Positions 25,761 to 34,062 are shown, counted from the stretch's first letter. The stretch is DNA of 37,700 bases from Cryomorphaceae bacterium BACL29 MAG-121220-bin8 (GCA_905182765.1 CAJJCV010000013.1:1-37700); one strand, 5' to 3'. The notes: generated by a model not told the origin, from the sequence alone. Program-made: numbers and translations.

Positions 25761-26792
25761 TTAATTAGATTTTTCTAGTGAAAAAGAAAATTCCGATCCT
25801 ACTCCAAAATCACTCTCAACGTAAATTTTTTCATTATGAGCATCAATAATATGCTTAACAATTGCCAGTCCTAAACCAGAACCACCTGTATTTCTATTTC
25901 CAGAATTTTCTATTCTATAAAATCTTTCAAATAATCTTTCAAAATGTTCTTTTTTTATGCCATTACCATTATCTGTAATTCTAATAATCAATTTATTATC
26001 AATAATTTTTTCAATTGACAATTCAGTCGTACCATCAACCTTGCCATATTTAATAGAATTTTCAATCAAATTAGTTAACACTTGATGTATCTTTTCTTGA
26101 TCTGCAAAAACATTAATTTGTTTAGTTTTATTTTCTAAAATCAAGCTAATATTTTTCTTTGAAGCTTGAATCTCTAACATTTCAAAAACATTATTAACAA
26201 TTGAAATAATATTGAAATCTGTGGATTCGATTTTTAAATCATCAGATTCTAACTTAGTAATTAAATCTAAATCTTTAACAATAAATATTAATCTTTCGAT
26301 TGCTTTTTCGGCAATTTTTAAATATTTTAAATTAACATTTTCATCTTTTAACGCACCATCAATTAGAGTCAATAAATAACTTTGAGAAGTAAATAATGGA
26401 GTTTTTAACTCATGCGCAAGGTTTCCAATAAAATTTCTTCTAAAATTTTCTTTCTCTTGCATTGATTTCATCTCTGTTTGACTTTCTTTAGAATAATTTT
26501 TTAATTGTTCAACTAAATCTTCCATGTTAGTCGAAATTAATGTTTGTCCACTAATTTTCTGTTCAGGAATTAGCTGTTCTAATATATCTTTAACTTTTTT
26601 TGAAACAAAGAATTTAAGATATAGAGTAATAAAAACAAAGGATATCAAAAGTGTTAAGGCAAAAAGAATAAAAAAACCTATATAATTCTCAAAGTATAAA
26701 ATTAAAAAGAAATAAACAGAACTGGTAATTATTAAACTCAGTAGAATCGAGAATAAAAATGGTCTAAATTTTATTTTATTAAATGATGACAT
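25761..26792 (-). CDS. Sensor histidine kinase, PhoR-like
   Basis: 343 residues. Two closely spaced membrane helices (about 12-33 and 38-62) leave only a few residues outside, so there is no periplasmic sensor domain. The HisKA box NLAHELKTPLF places the phosphorylated His at H127. The HATPase domain has NLIENSIKYG (N box), DNGNGI (G1), RLFERFYRIE (F box) and GGSGLGLAIV (G2). The three-base gap to the response regulator gene shows they form a pair. The minimal membrane part suggests it senses through another membrane protein, as PhoR does with the Pst system, but no pst genes are here. Confidence 0.93.
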   Translation of the reverse strand: MSSFNKIKFRPFLFSILLSLIITSSVYFFLILYFENYIGFFILFALTLLISFVFITLYLKFFVSKKVKDILEQLIPEQKISGQTLISTNMEDLVEQLKNYSKESQTEMKSMQEKENFRRNFIGNLAHELKTPLFTSQSYLLTLIDGALKDENVNLKYLKIAEKAIERLIFIVKDLDLITKLESDDLKIESTDFNIISIVNNVFEMLEIQASKKNISLILENKTKQINVFADQEKIHQVLTNLIENSIKYGKVDGTTELSIEKIIDNKLIIRITDNGNGIKKEHFERLFERFYRIENSGNRNTGGSGLGLAIVKHIIDAHNEKIYVESDFGVGSEFSFSLEKSN

Positions 26793-26795
26793 TAT

Positions 26796-27476
26796 CTATT
26801 GTATAAACTTATATCCCACACCCTTAATAGTCTTAAAACACAAATCTCCAATTTTTTCTCTTAATTTTCTAATATGCACGTCAATAGTTCTATCACCTAC
26901 TATAATTTCAGATCCCCAGACCTTATTCATTATTTGATCTCTTGTAAAAACATTACCTGGCTGAGATGCTAAAAGAAATAATAATTCAAATTCTTTTTTA
27001 GGAAGATATATTTCAACATCATTCTTAATAATTAAAAACTTATTTCTGTCAATTATAATATTATCCAGCTTAATAATGTCTTCATGTTTATTGACTGCAT
27101 TAATACGTTTAATTATTGAAGTAATTTTTTTAAGTAAAATTTTTGGCTTTACAGGTTTTGATATATAATCGTCTGCACCTGCATCAAAAGCTGATAATTG
27201 AGTATATTCTTCGTTTCTAGCACTTAGAAAAATAACACGAGTATTTACTAAAGAAGGGATTTTTTGTAAAAGCGAACAAGCTTCAATACCATCCATTTCT
27301 GGCATCATAACATCAAGCAATATAATTTGAGGAAGAAATAATTTTGCTTTTTTTATACATTCCTTTCCGTTTGAAGCACTCTTGACTTCATATCCAGCTA
27401 AAGACAAATTATATCTTAAAATTTCCACAATATCTGGATCATCATCAACAACTAAAATTTTAGGAATTTTTCGCAT
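26796..27476 (-). CDS. OmpR/PhoB-family response regulator
   Basis: 226 residues. The receiver domain (about 5-120) has the acidic pair D11-D12, the phosphoacceptor D55 in ILLDVMMPEMDG, and the conserved Lys in YISKPVKP. The C-terminal winged helix (about 130-226) contains the recognition region RTIDVHIRKLREKIG and the IKGVGYKF end. It acts as a DNA-binding regulator. PhoB-like by sequence style and by the PhoR-like partner; the true signal is unknown. It starts at ATG 27476, with 111 bases to the divergent LuxE-like gene, a region holding an inverted repeat that could be its own operator. Confidence 0.93.
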   Translation of the reverse strand: MRKIPKILVVDDDPDIVEILRYNLSLAGYEVKSASNGKECIKKAKLFLPQIILLDVMMPEMDGIEACSLLQKIPSLVNTRVIFLSARNEEYTQLSAFDAGADDYISKPVKPKILLKKITSIIKRINAVNKHEDIIKLDNIIIDRNKFLIIKNDVEIYLPKKEFELLFLLASQPGNVFTRDQIMNKVWGSEIIVGDRTIDVHIRKLREKIGDLCFKTIKGVGYKFIQ

Positions 27477-27528
27477 TTTTTATTTTTCTTTAAATTTAAA
27501 ATATTTCTGATTTTAAATTTCATTTATT

Positions 27529-27557
27529 AACAATTACTTAATCTTAATGTAATTGTT
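27529..27557. promoter_or_regulatory. 9-bp inverted repeat between response regulator and LuxE-like genes
   Basis: AACAATTAC (27529-27537) and GTAATTGTT (27549-27557) are perfect inverted repeats around an 11-base spacer that itself contains two tandem CTTAAT units (27537-27542 and 27543-27548). It lies 13-41 bases upstream of the rightward -7 element and 53-81 bases before the regulator start. The geometry fits a dimer-binding operator. Confidence 0.5.
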
Positions 27558-27569
27558 TTTTGATTTAAT

Positions 27570-27577
27570 TAAATTTG
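27570..27577 (+). promoter_or_regulatory. -7 promoter element of the LuxE-like gene
   Basis: TAAATTTG matches TAnnTTTG and ends 11 bases before the TTG start at 27588. A TTTG -33 element is not placed at the usual distance (the nearest TTG leaves a 14-base spacer), so the match may be partial or need an activator. Confidence 0.45.
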
Positions 27578-27587
27578 AAAAAAAAAA

Positions 27588-28541
27588 TTGTTCAAAATAG
27601 ATTCTAAATATAATTTTAATCAAAAAGCTATTGAAATTTTCAATTATCAATATAACAATAATAGTGTCTACTCTAAATATTGTAAGTTAATTAATGTTGA
27701 TGTTAAATCGATAAAAAAAATAGAAGATATTCCATTTCTACCAATTCAGTTTTTTAAAAATAACATAGTTTCATCATATAGAGAGCATACTCATTTGTTT
27801 AAAAGTAGTGGTACTGGGGGGGAGAGAAGTATCCATTATGTAAAAGATATTAATATTTACATTAAGAGCTTTACTGATTGTTTTGAAAAAAATTTTGGTT
27901 CTATAAATAATACTGTTTTCTTAGGGCTTCTTCCTTCATATTTAGAACAAGGCAATTCTTCTTTAATTTTCATGGTCGATCATTTTATAAAAAAATCAAA
28001 TCGAAAAGAAAGTGGTTTTTATTTGGATGATTATAAAAAATTACATGATTTAATTTTAAAGCTTGAAAAGACAGAAAAAAAAATAATCTTAATCGGAGTA
28101 AGTTATGCTTTACTAGATTTTATAGAAAAATTACCTTTAAAAACTAAAAATCTAACGATAATTGAAACTGGCGGAATGAAAGGAAGAAGAAAAGAAATTA
28201 CAAGAGAAGAACTTCATTATAAATTACAAAAAGGGTTTAATTCAAAAAATATTCGATCAGAATACGGAATGACAGAGCTTTTATCTCAAGCTTATTCAAA
28301 AAGAAATGGAGTTTTCAGAACTCCTTCTTGGCTAAAAGTGTTTGTAAGAGATACTAACAACCCCTTCTCAGTTAAGTCAAAAGGGAGAGGAGCCTTAAAT
28401 TTTATTGATTTAGCTAATATCAACTCTTGCTCATTTATAGCTAGTGATGATTTAGGTGAGATTTATCAAGATTCTTCCTTTAAGGTATTAGGACGATTAA
28501 GTGATTCTGAAATTAGGGGATGTAATTTGATGTTTAATTAA
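27588..28541 (+). CDS. LuxE-like acyl-protein synthetase/acyltransferase
   Basis: 317 residues. It resembles the LuxE acyl-protein synthetase family (PF04443), a branch of adenylate-forming enzymes: IPFLPIQFFK (about 46-55), the Ser/Thr/Gly-rich phosphate loop FKSSGTGGERS (about 68-78), ETGGMKGRRKEITREEL (about 202-218) and SEYGMTELLSQAY (about 223-235) which carries the adenylate-forming YGMTE core. The protein probably activates a carboxylic acid as an acyl-adenylate or moves an acyl group; the substrate is unknown and there are no lux genes near. The start is TTG at 27588 because an in-frame TGA lies at 27576. Its end overlaps tyrS by 8 bases on the other strand. Confidence 0.82.
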   Translation: MFKIDSKYNFNQKAIEIFNYQYNNNSVYSKYCKLINVDVKSIKKIEDIPFLPIQFFKNNIVSSYREHTHLFKSSGTGGERSIHYVKDINIYIKSFTDCFEKNFGSINNTVFLGLLPSYLEQGNSSLIFMVDHFIKKSNRKESGFYLDDYKKLHDLILKLEKTEKKIILIGVSYALLDFIEKLPLKTKNLTIIETGGMKGRRKEITREELHYKLQKGFNSKNIRSEYGMTELLSQAYSKRNGVFRTPSWLKVFVRDTNNPFSVKSKGRGALNFIDLANINSCSFIASDDLGEIYQDSSFKVLGRLSDSEIRGCNLMFN

Positions 28542-29826
28542 ATGAAATCAAATAATAATTTTTCTTTCCTTTTTGAGCTAAAATATATTTGTCGCAAATT
28601 AAATTTTCTTTTGAAATAATATATGAAGAATCTACTTTCTCTTTATTGATTGAAATTGAGTTTTGTTTTAAAGATCTGATAATTTCAGATTTTGAAGACA
28701 AAAAATCCGCCTTAAAAAGAAAATCTTGAACAAGAGGTCTTTCGTTAATTTGATCAAATGAAATAGTAATACTTGGAACTCCTTCAAAAATATCTAAAAA
28801 TGTTTTTTCATCAAGATTACTCAAATCTTCAGAGGTAGATTTTCCGAATAAAATATTTGATGCTATTATTGAATTCTCTAAATCTTCTTCAGAATGAACT
28901 AGTTTTGTCAGAAATTCTGCTATGGTTTTTTGAAGAAACCTTAAATGAGGTGCTTCATCGTGAGTATTTATGAAATTATCAATTTCATCCTTGCTATAAA
29001 AAGTAAAAATTTTAATATATTTTTTTGCATCAAGATCAGATATATTAAGCCAATATTGATAAAATTTATATGGAGATGTTTTATCTCTATCCAACCAAAC
29101 ATTACCATCTTCTGTTTTACCAAACTTAGTTCCGTCTGCTTTAGTAATTAAAGGGCAAGTTAGAGCATATGCTTTTTTTCCAGTCTTTTTTCTTATTAAC
29201 TCAACACCACTTGTTATGTTTCCCCATTGGTCACTTCCTCCCATTTGAATTGAACAGTTGTTTTTTGAAAACAAGTGATAAAAATCATAAGCCTGAATTA
29301 ATTGATAAGAAAATTCTGTAAAAGACATCCCTACTGTTGAGTCTTTACTTAGTCTTTTTTTTACGGATTCTTTAGCAATCATATAATTTACAGTTATATA
29401 CTTGCCAGTATCTCTAATGAAATCAATTAAATTAATATTTTTAAACCAATCGTTATTATTACATAAAACAGCTGAATTAATACTATCAGAATCAAAATCT
29501 AAAAATTTAGATAATTGATTGTGTATTCCTTTAATATTATTATCTAAATCTTCTTGACTTAATAAATTTCTTTCATTAGATTTTCCAGATGGGTCTCCAA
29601 TCATTCCTGTTGCTCCACCAACTAATACAATAGGCTTATGTCCATATTTTTGAAAATGCATTAAAATTAAAATTTGAACTAAACTTCCAATATGTAGAGA
29701 ATTAGCAGTTGGGTCAAAACCAATATATCCACTACAAGGTTTTTCTGTTAGCTTATCTTCAAAACCAGGAATAAAATCTTGAAGCATTCCTCTCCATTCT
29801 AATTCTTTAATAAAGTTTTTTGACAC
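28534..29826 (-). CDS. tyrS: Tyrosyl-tRNA synthetase
   Basis: 430 residues. Class I synthetase signatures are present: GFDPTANSLHIGSL with HIGS at 45-48, the tyrosine-binding YQLIQAYDF and GGSDQWGNI, and KFGKTEDGN for the KMSKS loop. A C-terminal S4-like domain (about 355-425) binds tRNA. The start is GTG at 29826, giving MSKNFIKELEWRG, which agrees with the family; a TATATTTG promoter element lies just upstream. It appears to be a single-gene transcript, divergent from the SDR gene. Confidence 0.96.
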   Translation of the reverse strand: MSKNFIKELEWRGMLQDFIPGFEDKLTEKPCSGYIGFDPTANSLHIGSLVQILILMHFQKYGHKPIVLVGGATGMIGDPSGKSNERNLLSQEDLDNNIKGIHNQLSKFLDFDSDSINSAVLCNNNDWFKNINLIDFIRDTGKYITVNYMIAKESVKKRLSKDSTVGMSFTEFSYQLIQAYDFYHLFSKNNCSIQMGGSDQWGNITSGVELIRKKTGKKAYALTCPLITKADGTKFGKTEDGNVWLDRDKTSPYKFYQYWLNISDLDAKKYIKIFTFYSKDEIDNFINTHDEAPHLRFLQKTIAEFLTKLVHSEEDLENSIIASNILFGKSTSEDLSNLDEKTFLDIFEGVPSITISFDQINERPLVQDFLFKADFLSSKSEIIRSLKQNSISINKEKVDSSYIISKENLICDKYILAQKGKKNYYLISFN

Positions 29827-29840
29827 AATTTAATTTTTAA

Positions 29841-29848
29841 CAAATATA
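29841..29848 (-). promoter_or_regulatory. -7 promoter element of tyrS
   Basis: Minus-strand TATATTTG, exact TAnnTTTG, ends 15 bases before the GTG start. The predicted leader is about 10 bases, so no T-box-like leader could fit. Confidence 0.55.
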
Positions 29849-29899
29849 TATCTCTTGACTCTAAGAAAAAAGTAAACCAAAAAATAGTATTTTTACATT

Positions 29900-30895
29900 A
29901 TGATATTAGTAACTGGAGGAACAGGACTTGTAGGCTGTCATTTACTTTATTCTCTTGTAAAAGAAAATAAAAAAGTTAGAGCTTTACACAGAAAAAATAG
30001 TAATACAGATAGTGTGAGAAAAGTTTTTTCTTATTATTCAAAGGATTCTCAAAATTTATTTGACAAAATTGAATGGACAGAAGGAAATATTAATGACGTA
30101 TCTAGCCTTGAAATTGCCTTTAAAGATATTACTGAAATTTATCATTGTGCAGCCTTTATTTCGTTTAGCAATCAAGATTTAAATGCAATGAAGAAAATCA
30201 ATGTTGAAGGAACTGCAAACATGGTTAATTGTGCAATTGATAAAAAAATTAATAAATTTTGTTATGTAAGTACAATTGCCGCTGTTGGTGAAAGAAATAA
30301 TTTGCCAATTGATGAAGAATGTGAGTGGAAAGAAAACAACAATCCTTATTCTAAAACAAAATTTGATGCGGAATTAGAAGTTTGGAGAGGGATATCAGAG
30401 GGTTTAAACGCGGTTATAGTTAATCCTGGAGTCATAGTTGGAAGTGGGTTTTGGAAAAGAGGAAGCGGAGCTTTTATTACTCAAATAAGTAGAGGAATGA
30501 ATTACTATCCCTCTGGAAAAACTGGCTTTATTTGTGTTAAGGATGTTGTGAAAATCATGAAGGAATTAATGAATAAAAATATTTTTTCTGAAAGATTTAT
30601 TCTTGTTGCTGAAAATTGGACTCAAAAAGATTTTATTTTTTCCGTATGTAATCATTTAAATTTAAAATTTCCCGCCAAAAAGGCAAGTATAAGCTTAATG
30701 AAAGTTGGACTTGTTTTAGATGCTTTAAGAAGTTTTTTTCTAAACAAAAGAAGAAGATTAAGTAGTGCAATTATTAAATCTAGTCACACTAAAAATGAAT
30801 ACTCGAACAAGAAAATAGTTTCTGCTCTTGATTACAAATTTATAAATGTTGAAAATTCAATTGAAGAAACTTGTAAGAACTTCAAGATCAATTAA
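29900..30895 (+). CDS. NAD-dependent epimerase/dehydratase (extended SDR)
   Basis: 331 residues. The NAD motif TGGTGLVG (5-12) starts a Rossmann fold. The catalytic Tyr-Lys pair is YSKTK (about 149-153) with an upstream Ser/Thr in YVSTIAAVG. HCAAFISF and NPGVIVGSG are typical of the dihydroflavonol-4-reductase-like branch. The substrate cannot be named; a sugar nucleotide or a hydroxyketone is plausible. ATG at 29900 is only 5 bases after a weak TATTTTTA element. The gene ends 8 bases inside the convergent DUF4296 gene. It stands beside DUF4296 and pyrC as I have seen in other Flavobacteriia. Confidence 0.88.
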   Translation: MILVTGGTGLVGCHLLYSLVKENKKVRALHRKNSNTDSVRKVFSYYSKDSQNLFDKIEWTEGNINDVSSLEIAFKDITEIYHCAAFISFSNQDLNAMKKINVEGTANMVNCAIDKKINKFCYVSTIAAVGERNNLPIDEECEWKENNNPYSKTKFDAELEVWRGISEGLNAVIVNPGVIVGSGFWKRGSGAFITQISRGMNYYPSGKTGFICVKDVVKIMKELMNKNIFSERFILVAENWTQKDFIFSVCNHLNLKFPAKKASISLMKVGLVLDALRSFFLNKRRRLSSAIIKSSHTKNEYSNKKIVSALDYKFINVENSIEETCKNFKIN

Positions 30896-31259
30896 CTAGT
30901 GATAAAGAATCCATAATCTTTTTTGTTTCTTTATTCAACTCGATTTCAATAGAATCTTTAATAAATCTCATTTTTTTTTGAAGATTTGAATAAATTCTTA
31001 AATATTGTTTTGGATTTGAAGAATAATACTTGTTACTATTAACAAATTGTAAGCTATCTATATTATGCTTTTTGTATAAAAATGTATCTTTTATATTATA
31101 ATAATTTAAATCTGAATTATTTCTATATGCCCTACTTGAGTTAATGATATTAATATCTAAAAGAAAATTTACCATTTGTTCCTCTGACATTAAATCAGAC
31201 GGACCATCTTGATTAGAGCAAGACATAATTAATATTAATAAAATAAATAATTTCCTCAT
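30888..31259 (-). CDS. DUF4296 lipoprotein
   Basis: 123 residues. A lipoprotein signal ends with LIMSC (C14). The following SEEQMVNFLLDINIINSSRAY (about 25-45) and a helical, Lys-rich C-terminal half (YLRIYSNLQKKMRFIKDSIEIEL, about 84-106) match DUF4296, a Bacteroidota family of unknown role. The ATG overlaps the pyrC stop as ATGA, so it is probably translated together with PyrC. Confidence 0.85.
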   Translation of the reverse strand: MRKLFILLILIMSCSNQDGPSDLMSEEQMVNFLLDINIINSSRAYRNNSDLNYYNIKDTFLYKKHNIDSLQFVNSNKYYSSNPKQYLRIYSNLQKKMRFIKDSIEIELNKETKKIMDSLSLVN

Positions 31260-32593
31260 CTGTTAAAAGTTAATTTTTTACCATATAAAGTTGAATTAAA
31301 TAAACCGTTTTCATAGATTAATTTTCCATTAACAATAGTATGAGTTATTTGAGAATCAAATTGTAAGCCCTCAAAAGGAGACCATTTACATTTATACAAT
31401 ATATTATCTTTTTTAACCGTCCATGATTTATTCATGTCGATTAAAACTAAATCTGCAAAATAGCCTTTTCTTATATAGCCTCTTTTGTTGATTTGAAATA
31501 GAATTGCTGGGTTATGACACATTTTAGTCACAATTTTTTCTAAAGATATTTTATTATTTAAGTGATGTTGTAACATTGAGACAAGTGCATGTTGTACTAA
31601 TGGACCACCAGACGGACAATCTAAATATGGTTTAGATTTTTCTTCAAATGTATGAGGAGCATGATCTGTTGCTATTACATCAATTCTATCATTAAGTAAT
31701 GAATCCCAAAGTCCATTCCTGTCTTCTTTAGTTTTAATAGCTGGATTCCACTTAATAAAAGATTGTTTTTCCTTGTAATCCTCATCACTAAACCACAGGT
31801 GATGAACACAAACTTCTGATGTTATTTTTTTTTCTTTCAGAGGAATATCATTTTGAAACAATAACGATTCGTTTTTTGTAGATAAATGAAATACATGTAG
31901 TCTTGCATTAGTTTCTTTTGCAAGTTTTATTATTTTTTTGGTTGACTTTAAACAGGCTTCTTCAGATCTTATTTTAGAATGACAGTCAAAAGGAATATTA
32001 GAATTATATTTTAATTTATATTTTTCTAAATTTTGATTAATTATCTGTTCATCTTCACTGTGAACAACAATAATTAAATCGGTATTTAGAAAAATTTCTC
32101 TTAAGATTTCTTGGTCATCTACCAACATATCTCCAGTTGAAGAACCTAAAAATATTTTTAAAGCTGCCACTTCATTTTTATTTACTTTTTTTATCTCATC
32201 TAAGTTGGAATTGGTCGCACCAAACATAAAAGAATAATTTGCATATGAGCTTTTATCAGCAATTTCAAACTTTTTATTTAATTGATCAATAGTGGTTGTT
32301 TGGGGAACAGTATTTGGCATTTCAATAAAAGAGGTAATGCCTCCAGCGACCGCAGCTTTTGATTCAGAGCGTATTGTTCCTTTATGAGTTAATCCTGGTT
32401 CTCTAAAATGAACTTGATCATCTATCAAGCCTGGGATAAGAATTTTTCCAGATGCATTAATAACTTTACAATCTTTGGGCTCAGAAATATTTTGTTGGAT
32501 TTCACTAATAACATCATCTACAATTAATAAATCTGATTGAAAAATTTTTTCTTCATTTACAATAGTTGCATTTTTTATAAGGATTTTTTTCAT
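31256..32593 (-). CDS. pyrC: Dihydroorotase
   Basis: 445 residues of the class I amidohydrolase type. PyrC closes carbamoyl-aspartate to dihydroorotate in pyrimidine synthesis. The motif GLIDDQVHFREPGLTHKG holds the metal-binding region; the first His of the usual DxHxHxR reads Gln here (DDQVHFREPG), which I believe is typical of the Bacteroidota enzyme group. The carboxylated Lys is in AALKIFLGSSTG (about 145), metal His residues lie in VVHSEDE and VFHLST, and the catalytic Asp is in IATDHAPHT. It follows the mannosyltransferase gene by 12 bases and overlaps DUF4296 by 4. Confidence 0.92.
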   Translation of the reverse strand: MKKILIKNATIVNEEKIFQSDLLIVDDVISEIQQNISEPKDCKVINASGKILIPGLIDDQVHFREPGLTHKGTIRSESKAAVAGGITSFIEMPNTVPQTTTIDQLNKKFEIADKSSYANYSFMFGATNSNLDEIKKVNKNEVAALKIFLGSSTGDMLVDDQEILREIFLNTDLIIVVHSEDEQIINQNLEKYKLKYNSNIPFDCHSKIRSEEACLKSTKKIIKLAKETNARLHVFHLSTKNESLLFQNDIPLKEKKITSEVCVHHLWFSDEDYKEKQSFIKWNPAIKTKEDRNGLWDSLLNDRIDVIATDHAPHTFEEKSKPYLDCPSGGPLVQHALVSMLQHHLNNKISLEKIVTKMCHNPAILFQINKRGYIRKGYFADLVLIDMNKSWTVKKDNILYKCKWSPFEGLQFDSQITHTIVNGKLIYENGLFNSTLYGKKLTFNR

Positions 32594-32605
32594 TCTTTAT
32601 TTCAA

Positions 32606-33328
32606 TTATTTATTAAAAAAACTTTTAATTCTCATTGCAATTAAACCAAAAATTGCTTCAAAAATAATATTTCCATTCATTTTCGATTCACCGTGAACTC
32701 TGTCTTTAAATATAATTGGTATTTCTTGTATTTTAAATTCTTTCTTGAAAGCTTTGAACTTTAATTCAATTTGAAAAGCATACCCATTAAACATAATAGA
32801 ATCTAAATTTATATCTTTTAAAACCTTGGCTTTATATCCAACAAACCCAGAGGTCGCATCTTTTACTGGCATTCCTGTGATAATTCTAGAATAAAATGAA
32901 GCAAAATAGGATAAAACAATTCTACTTAATGGCCAATTAACTACATTAATTCCGTTAATGTATCTTGAACCAATAACTAAATCAAAATTAGCAATACTTA
33001 GTTCATTGTAGATTCTTATCAAATCATTAGGATCATGAGAAAAGTCAGCATCCATTTCAAAAATATAATCATATCCATTATTCAAAGCCCAAATAAATCC
33101 AGCTGTATAAGCTTTCCCTAATCCTTCTTTACTATGTCTAGAAAGTAAAAAAACACGTTCAGAACTACTTAAAGCAAATGTACTTACAAGACTTCCTGTA
33201 TTATCTGGTGAATTATCGTCAACTACCAATATATTAAAGGTCACAGAAAGTGACAAAACTCTTTCAATTAAATTGATAATATTATCAGCTTCATTATATG
33301 TCGGTACAATTACTAGAGCTTTTGACAT
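32606..33328 (-). CDS. Polyprenol monophosphomannose synthase (DPM1-like GT2)
   Basis: 240 residues. A GT-A glycosyltransferase family 2 protein: IVPTYNEADNIINLIERVL (8-26), LVVDDNSPDNTG (about 33-44), and the metal-binding EMDADFSHDP (about 91-100). VIGSRYI and DATSGFVGYKA also match the DPM1 group. It transfers mannose (or a similar sugar) from GDP to polyprenyl phosphate at the cytoplasmic face of the inner membrane. There is no C-terminal membrane region, so it is the short form. It begins the DPM-pyrC-DUF4296 operon. Confidence 0.9.
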   Translation of the reverse strand: MSKALVIVPTYNEADNIINLIERVLSLSVTFNILVVDDNSPDNTGSLVSTFALSSSERVFLLSRHSKEGLGKAYTAGFIWALNNGYDYIFEMDADFSHDPNDLIRIYNELSIANFDLVIGSRYINGINVVNWPLSRIVLSYFASFYSRIITGMPVKDATSGFVGYKAKVLKDINLDSIMFNGYAFQIELKFKAFKKEFKIQEIPIIFKDRVHGESKMNGNIIFEAIFGLIAMRIKSFFNK

Positions 33329-33339
33329 TTTATTTTTTA

Positions 33340-33347
33340 CAAAAATA
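33340..33347 (-). promoter_or_regulatory. -7 promoter element of the mannosyltransferase operon
   Basis: Minus-strand TATTTTTG matches TAnnTTTG and ends 12 bases before the ATG at 33328. No clear -33 element. Confidence 0.45.
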
Positions 33348-33388
33348 CAGATTTAAGAAGTAAATTTAATAAAGGATTAAAATATTAT

Positions 33389-33396
33389 TAATTTTG
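33389..33396 (+). promoter_or_regulatory. -7 promoter element of DUF4271-hemD
   Basis: TAATTTTG matches TAnnTTTG and ends 4 bases before the ATG at 33401. A TTTA (33365-33368) lies 20 bases upstream, one base off the -33 TTTG. Transcription would begin at or next to the ATG, so the mRNA may be leaderless. Confidence 0.55.
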
Positions 33397-33400
33397 AAAG

Positions 33401-34051
33401 ATGAATGAACTAGAAATTATAGCTTTTCCAATACAAAATTGGGTTAAAACAATTATAATTCTAGGAACAGTTCTAATTTTATTTTCAAGATTATATATCG
33501 GCGAAAGGTTTCAGTATTTATTTTCTTTTTGGAACATTCACCGTTACTTTCATTATAAATCAGGTGAAACTATATCATTATTAACACCCAACAACGTAAT
33601 AATATTTTTTCTAAGAATATTGACTACTTCATTATTTATATTAATATTATTCAAAGACAAATACCAAACAGAACAAGAAGAGTTTTATTTTAAGCTTATT
33701 GTTGGATTAAGCCTTGTAATATTATTAAAATTTTTGATCGAAAAGACATTTTCAATTGTATTTGGTTTTAAAAATAAATTAAGAGAAGTTAACAGATATA
33801 GAATAGGTATTAAAAATTTATTTGCAGTTCATTTATATTTTTACTTATTAATAATAATTTTTAGCGACATTCCATTTAACAAAATTTATAATATATCCTT
33901 CGTATTATTAATCTTGTATAATGTGTTTTATTTTAAATTTATTTTAAATAAATATTTAATCCATGGGTTAAAAGCTCTAGTATATTTTATTTTGTACATT
34001 TGCACCTTCGAAATTATACCTATAGCAGGTGTTCTTTACTTAGTAAAATAA
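33401..34051 (+). CDS. DUF4271 membrane protein
   Basis: 216 residues with about six membrane helices (roughly 15-32, 65-83, 98-118, 145-160, 165-183, 190-212). It matches DUF4271, a Bacteroidota family of unknown function found beside hemD. The start ATG at 33401 is followed by MNELEIIAFPIQNWVKTII. The gap to hemD is 11 bases, so they are cotranscribed. Confidence 0.82.
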   Translation: MNELEIIAFPIQNWVKTIIILGTVLILFSRLYIGERFQYLFSFWNIHRYFHYKSGETISLLTPNNVIIFFLRILTTSLFILILFKDKYQTEQEEFYFKLIVGLSLVILLKFLIEKTFSIVFGFKNKLREVNRYRIGIKNLFAVHLYFYLLIIIFSDIPFNKIYNISFVLLILYNVFYFKFILNKYLIHGLKALVYFILYICTFEIIPIAGVLYLVK

Positions 34052-34062
34052 AAATAGTATTT

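Noticed and set aside
34000-34062. Longer hemD start overlapping DUF4271
   Set aside because: It needs a TTG inside DUF4271; ATG at 34063 gives the family N-terminus.
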